Notes: generated by a model not told the origin, from the letters alone. 64,000 nt of DNA from an uncultured Eubacteriales bacterium (GCA_958421945.1 CATZMZ010000001.1:186001-250000), one strand, 5' to 3'. Counted from the first letter of the stretch, positions 45,070-53,697 are shown. Program-made: numbers and translations.

Positions 45070-45250
45070 TCCAAGTCGCAGACTTGGTATATCATCACCG
45101 CACGAAGTGTGGTGGATATCATCAGCCCTTTGGGCTGTATATCATCACGCATCAGCGTGTAGCTTTCTGCGACTTGATGATATACAAAACTTCGTTTTGA
45201 TGATATGCAATTCCTTCGGAATTGATGATATACACGCCTTCGGCGTGATT
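45070..45250. repeat. Head-to-head hairpin array with TATATCATCA linkers
   Basis: Six small palindromes are separated by a conserved ten-base linker. In the left half the linker reads TATATCATCA (45088-45097, 45115-45124 with one change, 45138-45147); in the right half it is the reverse complement TGATGATATA (45175-45184, 45198-45207 with one change, 45223-45232). The palindromes differ in sequence (for example GCCCTTTGGGC, AATTCCTTCGGAATT, CGCCTTCGGCG). A longer stem, CAAGTCGCAGA (45072-45082) with TCTGCGACTTG (45165-45175), closes the left half. I have an impression of similar linker-hairpin repeats in gut Clostridia but cannot name a family. It is not a CRISPR array. Confidence 0.8.
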
Positions 45251-45274
45251 AGGATACGAGAATGCGAAAAACTC

Positions 45275-45303
45275 TTGAATTGCTATGCAAAATATGATAT
45301 AAT
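45275..45303 (+). promoter_or_regulatory. Promoter ahead of the small ORFs and GH39 gene
   Basis: TTGAAT (45275-45280), 17 bases, TATAAT (45298-45303). It lies just right of the hairpin array and would transcribe the two small ORFs and possibly the GH39 gene 340 bases downstream. Confidence 0.68.
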
Positions 45304-45328
45304 GTAATTATAGGAAGAAGATGACGCA

Positions 45329-45457
45329 ATGACCACGGCAAAAAAACTCACTAATGGTGGGGCTAAAGGTCTTTCAACTTTTATGAGTTATCATATATTG
45401 AAAGCGCTTTCGCAAAGCGCAAGCATAATTGATGCATTATCTATTCTTAAAGAATAA
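45329..45457 (+). CDS. Small ORF, 42 codons, unknown
   Basis: An open frame beginning MTTAKKLTNGGAKGLSTF and ending in a Leu/Ile/Ala-rich helix-like stretch. AGGAAGAAG at 45312-45320 is a suitable ribosome binding site, and a good promoter lies upstream. The stop of a four-codon frame starting at 45321 overlaps its ATG. I do not recognise it; it may be a peptide gene, or the start of a decayed gene whose end is the next ORF. Confidence 0.4.
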   Translation: MTTAKKLTNGGAKGLSTFMSYHILKALSQSASIIDALSILKE

Positions 45458-45466
45458 TATGGCGGT

Positions 45467-45619
45467 ATGATTTCTCGCGTAGTAACTACTTTTTGGGAAG
45501 ATTTTGACGTTGAGTGGTTAGAAGGTAGTGGAAGAATTGACGAACTTACACCGGGTAATTTGTTGGATTTGCACGGAGATTTTGGTGAATTTTGTTATAA
45601 AGGTTTCCGATTGAAATAA
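45467..45619 (+). CDS. Small ORF, 50 codons, possible gene remnant
   Basis: Begins MISRVVTTFWEDFDVEWLEG and ends FCYKGFRLK; the composition is acidic and protein-like, with no hydrophobic segment. It starts nine bases after the 42-codon ORF, with GGCGG as weak ribosome binding site, and ends 21 bases before the GH39 gene. It may be the C-terminal remnant of an inactivated gene. Function unknown. Confidence 0.35.
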   Translation: MISRVVTTFWEDFDVEWLEGSGRIDELTPGNLLDLHGDFGEFCYKGFRLK

Positions 45620-45640
45620 AAATAATAAAGTGAGGAGATT

Positions 45641-46936
45641 ATGATAATAACTGATAAAAAAATAGGAACTATTAAGGAACTTAACGGTGTAAACTGTGCG
45701 CCTTACTCAAGCAACTGGGGAGATAACCAAGTTTTTATTAACCAAGTTTTTGGCTATTGTGGAATAACGCGTTCTCGCACGCATGACGTAAACGGTACTT
45801 ACGGTGGTTGTTATTTTGTTGACGTACCAAATATTTTCCGCGATTTTAATTCGGATGAGAACGACGAAAGTAGTTACGATTTTTATTATACGGATGAATA
45901 TATTACAGCAATTATTAAAACGGGTGCTAAAATCGTGTACCGTTTGGGCGTTACTATTGAGTGGGGTAGTAAAAAATACTCTTGTAACCCACCACAAGAT
46001 TTTGCAAAGTGGGCTAGGGTTTGCGAGCATATAATAATGCACTATAACAAAGGCTGGGCAAACGGTTTTGAATATGGTATAGATTACTGGGAAATTTGGA
46101 ACGAACCTGAAAATCCCCCTATGTGGACGGGAACTAAAGAACAATTTTTAGAACTATATAAAGTTTCAAGTAAATATTTAAAAGAGAAGTTTCCCGAAAT
46201 AAAAATCGGTGGTTATGGTAGTTGTGGTTTCTACGCTCATTTTAGACCGAATATGAGCGATTTTCATAAGAGTTTTCTCGTTTGGTTTGAAGACTTTTTG
46301 AAAATGTGTAAAAAGGAAAATTGTCCGTTAGATTTTTATTCTTGGCATATCTATACGCCAAAAGTTGACGAGTTGTTAAGCAGTGCAAAATACGTTAGAG
46401 AAAAACTTGATGAATACGGCTTTTACAAAACGGAAAGCCACTTAAATGAATGGAATTACGGCGCAGAAGGCGGTGGCTTTGACAATATGGCAACTATGAT
46501 AGGCGCAGGCTTTATTGCCACGGCGCTTATAAAAATGCAATCATCAAGCGTGGATTTAGCGCAATACTATTGCTTGAATTCTATCGGTTCTTATAATGCG
46601 TTCTGGACGGCGCGAACAAAAGAATATACGCCCGTTGCGCACGTTTATAATGCGTTCGCAAAACTGTTCAAAGCAAAAGACCAAGTTGAAGTAATAACGG
46701 ATACGTTTGACGCGCACGTTCTTGCTGCGAAAAATGACGATAACGTGTATGCGCTTATAAGCAATTATCAATCACTTGCAAAGTCAATACAAATAGCTGT
46801 GCCGGCATCAAAAAAAGAGAGTGTAAAACTATATAGACTTACTGAAAAATATGGATTTGTTTTTGAAAGAGAAATTCCAACAGAACAAAGTTGGGTTTAT
46901 CTTGCACCTGGGGCAATTTACTTTATTGAAGGATGA
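45641..46936 (+). CDS. Glycoside hydrolase family 39-like enzyme
   Basis: A 431-residue TIM-barrel glycosidase without a signal peptide, so likely cytoplasmic. WEIWNEPENPPMW carries the acid/base Glu (E155) after Asn, and LNEWNYG carries the likely nucleophile (E270); their spacing of 115 residues fits GH39 beta-xylosidases. A small C-terminal beta domain follows the barrel (from about 350). Substrate would be a beta-xyloside or related glycoside, not provable here. GTGAGGAG upstream gives a good start. AT-rich codon use sets it apart from genes before 44.9 kb. Confidence 0.82.
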   Translation: MIITDKKIGTIKELNGVNCAPYSSNWGDNQVFINQVFGYCGITRSRTHDVNGTYGGCYFVDVPNIFRDFNSDENDESSYDFYYTDEYITAIIKTGAKIVYRLGVTIEWGSKKYSCNPPQDFAKWARVCEHIIMHYNKGWANGFEYGIDYWEIWNEPENPPMWTGTKEQFLELYKVSSKYLKEKFPEIKIGGYGSCGFYAHFRPNMSDFHKSFLVWFEDFLKMCKKENCPLDFYSWHIYTPKVDELLSSAKYVREKLDEYGFYKTESHLNEWNYGAEGGGFDNMATMIGAGFIATALIKMQSSSVDLAQYYCLNSIGSYNAFWTARTKEYTPVAHVYNAFAKLFKAKDQVEVITDTFDAHVLAAKNDDNVYALISNYQSLAKSIQIAVPASKKESVKLYRLTEKYGFVFEREIPTEQSWVYLAPGAIYFIEG

Positions 46937-47173
46937 ATGCAGTTTTTTAAAGGAAAGGTTATTATACTAAAAACACAATAACTTTGCAAAGGATAAGAAG
47001 ATATTTAAGTTTTGCTTCTATTAAGCATAAAGCCTTTTCTTCAACGGCAATTTTAGAAGAAATAGATATAAGAATGTTTAATACTGCTCTTTGTTCCGCA
47101 AAAGAGGGTACGATTTATATTTTACCATATTTGCAGGTGCTTCGTCAATACGACTTCCTTTTGTCTACAGTTT

Positions 47174-47386
47174 GATCCGGCGTTAATTAACGCCAGCCCC
47201 AAAAAGGTTTTGCACTGCGTACAGAGGGACTTGTTGAGGGAGTACCGCGCCATCAAAACTGTAGAAGGAATAGATATTTCTTATCCTCACGTCGTCATAG
47301 GGAAAGAGGAGAAGAGCAACATAACGGTCGGCAAAAAGGATATAAAGACCGCAAATCAATTCGTCGAAGAACAGAGAGATGTCTAG
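47174..47386 (+). pseudogene. Coding remnant without start
   Basis: About 70 codons in one plus frame, locally less AT-rich than the flanks, with charged, soluble-protein composition and a TAG stop. No start codon with a ribosome binding site is found. I do not recognise the source protein. A minus-strand frame over the same bases (47183-47407) has a hydrophobic, Tyr-rich composition and is less credible. Confidence 0.35.
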
Positions 47387-47488
47387 AATTTTAGAGTACG
47401 AACACAATTAACGTTTAGAGTGAAAACAAAATGTGGCTATTACATATTAGAAAACCACGAAAGTATTACGAAAAAGCTACAACACACA

Positions 47489-47525
47489 AAAAGCACAAGT
47501 TACCCACGTATCTTGTGCTTTTTTG
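47489..47525 (+). terminator. Intrinsic terminator in the gene-poor stretch
   Basis: AAAAAGCACAAG (47489-47500) and CTTGTGCTTTTT (47513-47524) form a perfect 12-bp stem with a 12-base loop and a T-run. It lacks an intact gene upstream, consistent with a lost transcription unit. Confidence 0.75.
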
Positions 47526-48164
47526 TTACTATATTTTGTGATTCGCGCATCTTGCGGAATCTTTGAATTCAGGAGCTGCAATTTGACCTATTTCCCAAAA
47601 AAACAGGACTTGAACTGACGACTTCGTTTTAATCCCCGCCTAAAACTTACAATTTAGTACATATATTATGTACACGAGATAGATGGCGCGAAATATATCG
47701 TTGTCGTAAAAGAACGGGAAAATGCAAGATAAACGCTGATAAATAAGATAAAAAGCGAGCTTATCAACTACTTGTCCGTTGAGGCGCGTTTGGAAGGAGA
47801 AAACTTATAAACGCAAAATTAACGGAGGTGAAGAAACAACCAAAGACTCATTGTCGGGAATATCGCTGACCTATAAAATAGCCCTAACAATTTTATTTAG
47901 ATTTTTGTATAAAACGATATTAGACTAGCGAAAAAAAAACAAAACGAAGACGAAAAAAACTACGCCATTTTTTCTTGCTATATTTAGTTTCCAAGGGTTT
48001 TATTTGAAAGGGAAGAATATAAAGCCTATTATTGCTTTAGTTTAGGATATTATTTATTTAAAATGCTGAGCTTAAAAACTAACAGGTAAAGCATTGATAA
48101 CCGGAAGATATATCTGTTTTAATATAAATGGCAAAACATAATATTTATCAAGCAAATTATACTA

Positions 48165-48193
48165 TGTAAATATTCAAATCATTTTGCTATAAT
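48165..48193 (+). promoter_or_regulatory. Promoter of the GH63/GH37-like gene
   Basis: TGTAAA (48165-48170), 17 bases, then TGC immediately before TATAAT (48188-48193): an extended -10 promoter, 43 bases before the ATG. Confidence 0.65.
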
Positions 48194-48235
48194 ATAAATG
48201 TATAATTTAGAATTCGTATAATTATTGGTGGTAAC

Positions 48236-49930
48236 ATGAAATTAAACAATATTTGGGGTTATGGTCAACTATTTGGGTTTTCGGCAATTGATGGTAGAAA
48301 CAGATATTATAACGATTTAATCGGAACTCTTACGTCAAAAAAAATCGGGATACGTTTTGAACTTAAAGAATGGATTAAGTTCCATTTTCCGATAAAAGGG
48401 AGAATCCGGTTTAATGCAATAACCGGAGATATGATTGATGCGGTTACTAAGTCGGGCGATTTTTTTATTGGATATGTCGATTGCGATACGCTTATAGGGT
48501 ACTCTCCCGTTCTTCCTATTATTTCTTTTAAGGGGAAAACCTATGTAAAAACCGAATATAGAGGCTGCGAAATTGCTTTTAATAGCGAAGATAGCTTTGC
48601 TGTTTATTCAGAAAAGTGTAGTAACGGAAATTATAAAGTTTGCATCAGTCATGCAATGAATTACGGCATCGCTTCTGGGGTTGCGAAAAGGGCTATTTCC
48701 TTTGATGTAAATAAACTTAAAGCTAAAAGGTATGAATATTTTAGCAGTATGCCAAAATGTAAGAATAAAAGATATGAGAGATTATACTATAAGGCTCTCT
48801 CGGTAAACAAGGTAAATGTGCGTTCTGCGGAAGGTGGAATTCCGTGTGTTTGGACAACGCCGGATAGAGTTCCTCACAGGCATTTATGGCTTTGGGATAG
48901 TGTTTTTCACGCGCTTGCGATTGTAACGTACAATCCGGAGCTTGCAAAAAATGCGCTTAGAGCGGTTCTGGCGCAAGCACAGGAAGACGGATTTATTCCT
49001 TGTACGATGTCGCCGAACGGTTATGACGACGTTACTCAGCCACAAGTTTTATCATGGGGAGTATGGGAGATTTATAAAAAAACAGGCGATAAGCAGTTTT
49101 TATTGGAATGTGTTAAAACTCTCGACGCTTACCTTACGTATGACATGAAAAATAGAGATAAAAACAGAAACGGTTTGCTGGAATGGATGAGTGACCCCGA
49201 CGATTTAAAATGTAAATGCGGGGAATCCGGTCAAGACAATTCGCCTCGGTTTGACTTTGACGAAGAAATGGATGCGGTGGATTTCTCCATGTTTGCAGCT
49301 CACGATGCCGTTTATTTATCGTACATATATCATGAGCTTGGAGATGAGAAGGAGTCGCAAAAGTGGTTAGATACGGCACAAACCATAAAAGATAGGATGA
49401 ATAAGATTTTATGGTGCGAAGAAGACGGCGTATATTATGACAGATTGTTTAACGGCAAATATTCAAAGGTTTTAACGCCCGTTAGTTTTTTGCCGTTATT
49501 TGCAAACATACCGAATAAAGAACAGGCGGATAAAATGGTTAAGGTTTTGATTGATAAAAGACTTTTATGGACAAAAAACCCCATATCCACGATTGCGCAA
49601 ACCGATAAAATGTTTTCAACCGATATGTGGCGAGGCGGCGTATGGCTTAACTTAAATTATTTTGTAATTAAGGGGTTAATGAATTATGGTTATAACGAAC
49701 TTGCCGAGGAATTGAAAAACAAAACGATAGAAATGGTAAACAAATGGTATAAAAAAACCGGAGTAATATTTGAGTTTTTTGCACCGAACGATGACGTGTC
49801 GCCATTATATTGCGAACGAAAGGGAAAACCCTTAAAAACACCCGACTGGAGAAAGCAGGTCCATTCTATTGCCGATTTTAATTGGTCTGCGTGTTTTACG
49901 ATTTTATTCATACAAAACGAACTGTACTAA
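48236..49930 (+). CDS. (alpha/alpha)6-barrel glycosidase, GH63/GH37-like
   Basis: A 564-residue protein with no signal peptide. Residues 1-180 are a beta-rich N-terminal domain; the catalytic barrel follows with RHLWLWDSVFHALA, DGFIPCTMSPNGYDDVTQPQ, NGLLEWMSDPDD, FDEEMDAVDFSMFAAHDAVY and STDMWRGGVWLNLNYFVI. These are the arrangement and wording of the trehalase/GH63 superfamily, whose members cleave alpha-glucosides or alpha-mannosyl-linked sugars. The exact family and substrate are uncertain. GGTGG lies upstream. Its neighbours are also glycosidases. Confidence 0.8.
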   Translation: MKLNNIWGYGQLFGFSAIDGRNRYYNDLIGTLTSKKIGIRFELKEWIKFHFPIKGRIRFNAITGDMIDAVTKSGDFFIGYVDCDTLIGYSPVLPIISFKGKTYVKTEYRGCEIAFNSEDSFAVYSEKCSNGNYKVCISHAMNYGIASGVAKRAISFDVNKLKAKRYEYFSSMPKCKNKRYERLYYKALSVNKVNVRSAEGGIPCVWTTPDRVPHRHLWLWDSVFHALAIVTYNPELAKNALRAVLAQAQEDGFIPCTMSPNGYDDVTQPQVLSWGVWEIYKKTGDKQFLLECVKTLDAYLTYDMKNRDKNRNGLLEWMSDPDDLKCKCGESGQDNSPRFDFDEEMDAVDFSMFAAHDAVYLSYIYHELGDEKESQKWLDTAQTIKDRMNKILWCEEDGVYYDRLFNGKYSKVLTPVSFLPLFANIPNKEQADKMVKVLIDKRLLWTKNPISTIAQTDKMFSTDMWRGGVWLNLNYFVIKGLMNYGYNELAEELKNKTIEMVNKWYKKTGVIFEFFAPNDDVSPLYCERKGKPLKTPDWRKQVHSIADFNWSACFTILFIQNELY

Positions 49931-50050
49931 AAGCGATTAACATAAAAAAAGAGATTGACGGAAATGATGCGAGCCCCAAAGTTTTGACAGAGAAGAAAAA
50001 CTTTTGGAGATGCCCTTCAAATTGTCGCTCTCTTTTTATAGTTAAGTTTA

Positions 50051-51385
50051 TTAAATACTGCTTATCGTAAAATCCGATGCGTCATTTTGGGAAACCGAAT
50101 AATTTTCGACGTTGCCACCCGAAACCGAAAACCGAACGGTATCGTTTCCGTAAGTTGCGATAAGCGAGTCGCCTGAGAAGTTCGAGTATACGTTTTTTAA
50201 GGATACAAGCTTGCAGTTTGCACATTGAATCAGTGGTTGAGTAACAGAATCGGGACTAAAATCAACCTTGCAGTTCTCCATAAAAATCGAAGCAGGATTT
50301 TTGCTATCTCCTCTTAATGTGATAGGAATTTTAATGCCTGAGCCGACGATGTTCTTGAAAGTAATGTCAAGCAGTGGTTTATTGCATTGCCAACGAACGT
50401 CCTCTCCGTATTTAAGCAATAAAAATCTATCGCAGTTTTTAATCGTGCAATTATCGACGACGATGTCGGACGAAGCCTCTCTTATTTTTAAGCGATGGTC
50501 GGCGTAGTAAGTAAAAAAGCTTAACATATTGTTCCTATATTTTTCTAAATGATGGCTGTCTGCGTTTTTGCCTTGTTGCTTTTCTTCCATCGAAAGACTG
50601 TTGCGGTGAATATATTTTCCGGGACCGTAGACGTTGCAGTTTTGAATTTTAATATGAGTTCCCGAAAATCTGAAGCCGCTGCAGGATGAGTTGATTATGC
50701 AATCGGAAATATCGACAAATTGATTATCAAAGCCGGCGATGCAGTCATCGCCCGTGAACAGTTTGCAATTTTTAACAGTGACGTTATCTGAACCAAAAAA
50801 ATCGATGCCGTCGTGTCCCGCATAAACTGTTAAGTGGTCGAAACTAAGGTTTTTGCAAAGCCAGCAATTATGCGCCCAGTTGCTGCTGTCTTTAACGGTA
50901 TATCCACGCAGCGTAACGTTTTCGGAATATAAAACGCTGATTGCATGAGGTCCTCTGTAACCCTCCTCGCCCAAAGGGTCAAAAACGTTGTTTCCCTCGA
51001 TTAAAGAATCGCGTTCGCCGATAATAGCGACGTTTTTGGCTTTATATATATGAATGAGCGCATAATGCCAGTGCCTTAAGCTTTCTTCGGTTCTCGGCGA
51101 AAAAACGTCGGGTAAAAATTTTTCGGGAATCGGCTCTAATTCGTCGGGAAGTCGAAGAAGCTTGTAATCCTCGGTATCTCTCGAGCCGGATAATATTGCA
51201 CCTTTTAAAAGCTTAAGCGTAACGTTAGACCGTAATCTGACGGAACCTGTTGTGAAAGAGCCTTCGGGGACAGTTACGGTTCCACCACCATTAAGGAAGC
51301 AATAATCGATAGCTTTTTGAATAAAAACCGCTTGATTTTGTTTAGTATTCGGTGTTGCACCGAAATCGGTAATTGAAACAGTCAT
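50051..51385 (-). CDS. Glycoside hydrolase family 28 (polygalacturonase-like)
   Basis: A 444-residue right-handed beta-helix enzyme. The start (SITDFGATPNTKQNQAVFIQKAI) and GGGTVTVPEGSF are typical; catalytic Asp residues are in GHDGIDFFGSDNV and FTGDDCIAGF. The usual His motif (GHG) seems replaced by CSGFRFSG, so the enzyme is a divergent member. No signal peptide is present, which suggests that it acts on imported galacturonide or rhamnogalacturonan fragments. It is on the opposite strand to its neighbours, with an AGAGG site and its own promoter. Confidence 0.85.
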   Translation of the reverse strand: MTVSITDFGATPNTKQNQAVFIQKAIDYCFLNGGGTVTVPEGSFTTGSVRLRSNVTLKLLKGAILSGSRDTEDYKLLRLPDELEPIPEKFLPDVFSPRTEESLRHWHYALIHIYKAKNVAIIGERDSLIEGNNVFDPLGEEGYRGPHAISVLYSENVTLRGYTVKDSSNWAHNCWLCKNLSFDHLTVYAGHDGIDFFGSDNVTVKNCKLFTGDDCIAGFDNQFVDISDCIINSSCSGFRFSGTHIKIQNCNVYGPGKYIHRNSLSMEEKQQGKNADSHHLEKYRNNMLSFFTYYADHRLKIREASSDIVVDNCTIKNCDRFLLLKYGEDVRWQCNKPLLDITFKNIVGSGIKIPITLRGDSKNPASIFMENCKVDFSPDSVTQPLIQCANCKLVSLKNVYSNFSGDSLIATYGNDTVRFSVSGGNVENYSVSQNDASDFTISSI

Positions 51386-51413
51386 TTGAACCTCTTTGAA
51401 TGTTGTTTACTAT

Positions 51414-51442
51414 ATTTTACAATAATAAATGTATTTTGTAAA
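51414..51442 (-). promoter_or_regulatory. Promoter of the GH28 gene
   Basis: On the minus strand: TTTACA (51442-51437), 17 bases, TAAAAT (51419-51414), 28 bases before the ATG. The same two hexamers with the same spacing stand before 53907 and 56317. Confidence 0.7.
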
Positions 51443-51494
51443 TATGATTTTTTGTCAAAATAATATTAAAACGTGTCATTATTAAAAAATAAGG

Positions 51495-51522
51495 TTCAAC
51501 TAACAAAAAAATATGCTACAAT
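51495..51522 (+). promoter_or_regulatory. Promoter of the GH125 gene
   Basis: TTCAAC (51495-51500), 16 bases, TGC then TACAAT (51517-51522). The ATG at 51532 would be only a few bases into the transcript, which supports the start at 51553. Confidence 0.6.
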
Positions 51523-51552
51523 AAAAATGCAATGGTAAAAAAAGGAGAAAAA

Positions 51553-52830
51553 ATGGGAAAGAAGGCTTTCGGAGAATTGAGAAGCAGAATAAAGGGCTAT
51601 TTCGGCAAAAAGAATAGAGAAATCAACGAAATATTTGAAAAATGCTTTATGAACACGCTTGAAACTACTTGTAAATTCGAGGAAGACGGAAGCGTTTTCG
51701 TTGTTACGGGAGATATACCCGCAATGTGGCTTAGAGATAGCTCCGCGCAGGTTATGCAGTATTTGTTTTTTGCCGATGACGCAAACGTAAGAAGCTTAAT
51801 AAAAGGAGTATTAAAGAAACAGGTTGAATTCATAATTCGTGATACTTACGCTAATGCGTTTATGAGAAATGCGAGCGATATAAGCGAGTGGGACGGGAAG
51901 TATTTGACGGACAGATGCGGAAAGCTTATCTGGGAAAGGAAATTCGAGCTTGATTCACTTTGCTACCCGATGTTTTTAGCGTGCAAGTACTATGAGAAAA
52001 CATATGATTGTTCAATTTTTAACAAGGAGTTTTTATGGGCCTTTGAACAGATAAAAACTACGATTGAGATTGAGAAAAAGCATAGCGAGCGCAGCACGTA
52101 TTATTATCGTTTCTGGTGTGAAAATGAATATGTAGGGAGAGACAACGACCCGAAATCCGAAAAGGGCTTAATATGGACGGGATTCAGACCGAGTGACGAT
52201 AAATGCGAATATCATTATCATATTCCCGATAATATGTTTTTAGTAAGCGTCGTTCATAAACTGTCGGAGATTTTCAAAAAAATAGGACAGACGGAATATG
52301 CGGATTATTGCAAAAAACTTGAAGGGGAACTTGTGCCTTTGATTGAAAAACACGGCACTGCTTACGTAGACGGGTTGGGAAAAATATACGTATCAGAAAC
52401 GAATTGTCTGGGCAATTATCACGCGGATGACGATGCTAATATTCCGAGCTTATTAGCTATACCGTATTTAGAGTATCCGTATACGGATAAACAAACATAC
52501 AAAAATACGAGAGAATACATACTTAGTAAAAGAAATAAATATTTTTATAAAGGAAAAATTCTTGAAGGGATAGGGAGTCCGCATACGCCGCAAAACAGAG
52601 TATGGCCCTTATCGGTTGCAATGCAAGGAATTACCTCAAACGACAAAGCGGAGGTTAAAAAATGTTTTGAAATGCTTATTAAGTCAACGAACGGCGAACA
52701 CTTAATGCATGAAGGGGTAGACGCCGATGACGTTAGCAAATATTCAAGGCCGTGGTTTGCATGGGCGAATTCGATGTTTGCATATTTTGTTCTTGAAAAG
52801 GAAGAAACGATAAAATCTTTTTTGATGTAA
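51553..52830 (+). CDS. Glycoside hydrolase family 125 (exo-alpha-1,6-mannosidase)
   Basis: A 425-residue (alpha/alpha)6 enzyme. GDIPAMWLRDSSAQV (about residues 55-69) is the family signature, followed by a Glu/Asp-bearing second half (LGNYHADDDANIPSLLAIPY, GSPHTPQNRVWPLSVAMQG). Known GH125 members remove alpha-1,6-linked mannose from N-glycan or mannan fragments. No signal peptide, so it acts on imported oligosaccharides. The ATG at 51553 follows AAAGGAG by five bases and lies 31 bases after the -10. It is convergent with the AraC gene. Confidence 0.88.
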   Translation: MGKKAFGELRSRIKGYFGKKNREINEIFEKCFMNTLETTCKFEEDGSVFVVTGDIPAMWLRDSSAQVMQYLFFADDANVRSLIKGVLKKQVEFIIRDTYANAFMRNASDISEWDGKYLTDRCGKLIWERKFELDSLCYPMFLACKYYEKTYDCSIFNKEFLWAFEQIKTTIEIEKKHSERSTYYYRFWCENEYVGRDNDPKSEKGLIWTGFRPSDDKCEYHYHIPDNMFLVSVVHKLSEIFKKIGQTEYADYCKKLEGELVPLIEKHGTAYVDGLGKIYVSETNCLGNYHADDDANIPSLLAIPYLEYPYTDKQTYKNTREYILSKRNKYFYKGKILEGIGSPHTPQNRVWPLSVAMQGITSNDKAEVKKCFEMLIKSTNGEHLMHEGVDADDVSKYSRPWFAWANSMFAYFVLEKEETIKSFLM

Positions 52831-52835
52831 AAAAA

Positions 52836-52866
52836 GTCCCCGATTTTTTTCTTCGGGGACATCTTT
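52836..52866. terminator. Terminator between GH125 and araC-type genes
   Basis: GTCCCCGA (52836-52843) and TCGGGGAC (52853-52860), nine-base loop, followed by ATCTTTTT and preceded by an A-run. It serves the plus-strand gene and possibly the convergent one. Confidence 0.85.
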
Positions 52867-53691
52867 TTATTCAGACGGTGTTTTGCCCAATATTTTTTTA
52901 TAAAGGTTAAAGAAAGTAGAGTAATATTCAAATCCGAGTTGTCTTGATACGGTAGATGGTGAAATTCCTTGAGAAATCAAATCCTCGGCGAGATGCATTT
53001 TTTTGATATTGATATAATTTTTAAGCGATATTTTCATGTATTTTGAAAATATATGACTTGCATAATACGGACTTAAAAACAAATGCTTTGAAAGGTCCGT
53101 TAGGGAAATGTTGGAATATATATTATTATTTATATATTCAATAATATTGTTTATGTGGGGATTGACCATCATTTGCACGGACAAATCGTTTCGGACAAGG
53201 TTGTTTATTTGCTCTGCAATCAGGAGGGTTAAAGGAATAAGTTTAAAATCCAAAAAATCTTTGTTTTCTATGACGAGGCTTTCAATTTTTTGCAATAACG
53301 GTAAAATGTTTGTTGTATGCGTCGCGTTTTTTTGAAAAACCAAGGTGTCGGGCGTATTGCCAAGAATATAGTCGGAAAAAGAAGTATCGGTCGAGCTGTG
53401 AAAAAGGTCCAGGTCGAACATTAAAGTGTATCGCTCGTAATTTTGATTATGTAAATCCGCCTCGACGATGTGAGGGGTTTTTTTATTAAGCACAATCATA
53501 TCTCCCGAAGACAGTTGAAGATGTTTCGAGCCAACGATATAATTAACACTGCCTTCTACAAGATAAAGAATTTCATAAACGGAGTGCGTATCCAACGTGA
53601 CGGATTCAAAAATATCTTCTTTTGTGTCAAGATAATGATGAAAATGATAATTTATCTTTTTAGAACGATAAGACGTAGATACTGTTCGCAT
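52867..53691 (-). CDS. AraC-family transcriptional regulator
   Basis: A 274-residue regulator: N-terminal cupin-like ligand domain (HSVYEILYLVEGSVNYIVGS, LSSGDMIVLNKKTPHIVE), then two helix-turn-helix motifs (ISLTDLSKHLFLSPYYASHIF and the GISPSTVSRQLGFEYYSTFF region). It probably senses a sugar and controls nearby glycosidase genes. The ATG at 53691 is chosen because translation upstream of it would run through the promoter; no ribosome binding site precedes it, and the -10 element lies only seven bases away, so the message may be leaderless. Transcribed divergently from the exported-protein genes. Confidence 0.85.
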   Translation of the reverse strand: MRTVSTSYRSKKINYHFHHYLDTKEDIFESVTLDTHSVYEILYLVEGSVNYIVGSKHLQLSSGDMIVLNKKTPHIVEADLHNQNYERYTLMFDLDLFHSSTDTSFSDYILGNTPDTLVFQKNATHTTNILPLLQKIESLVIENKDFLDFKLIPLTLLIAEQINNLVRNDLSVQMMVNPHINNIIEYINNNIYSNISLTDLSKHLFLSPYYASHIFSKYMKISLKNYINIKKMHLAEDLISQGISPSTVSRQLGFEYYSTFFNLYKKILGKTPSE

Positions 53692-53697
53692 ATTAAA

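Larger units (their letters stand above)
46937..48164. other. Long gene-poor stretch with decayed coding remnants
   Basis: No intact gene is supported here. A 63-codon plus frame (46984-47175, TTG start) is unconvincing. From 47174 to 47386 a plus-strand frame reads as protein-like text (LREYRAIKTVEGIDISYPHV, then GKEEKSNITVGKKDI) but has no start. Around 47680-47830 two pieces in different frames (GAKYIVVVKERENAR, then TLINKIKSELINYL) look like one frame-shifted gene. Beyond 47900 the sequence is AT-rich and shows nothing but the promoter of the next gene. Probably a graveyard of inserted or inactivated genes. Confidence 0.6.

Noticed and set aside
45070..45250. Possible CRISPR array
   Set aside because: The conserved element is only about ten bases, it reverses orientation midway, and the would-be spacers are palindromes. 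No cas genes are present.
46984..47175. 63-codon plus-strand frame with TTG start
   Set aside because: Weak start, no ribosome binding site, no recognisable motif; its surroundings are decayed sequence.
47183..47407. 74-codon minus-strand frame
   Set aside because: The plus strand over the same bases reads as more protein-like; the minus frame has no ribosome binding site and an odd hydrophobic composition.
47603..47632. Antisense tRNA T-arm-like sequence (GGACTTGAACTGACGAC)
   Set aside because: It resembles a tRNA 3' half on the minus strand, but no acceptor, D or anticodon arms can be built, and it does not match the tRNA-Ser end, so neither a tRNA nor an attachment site is supported.
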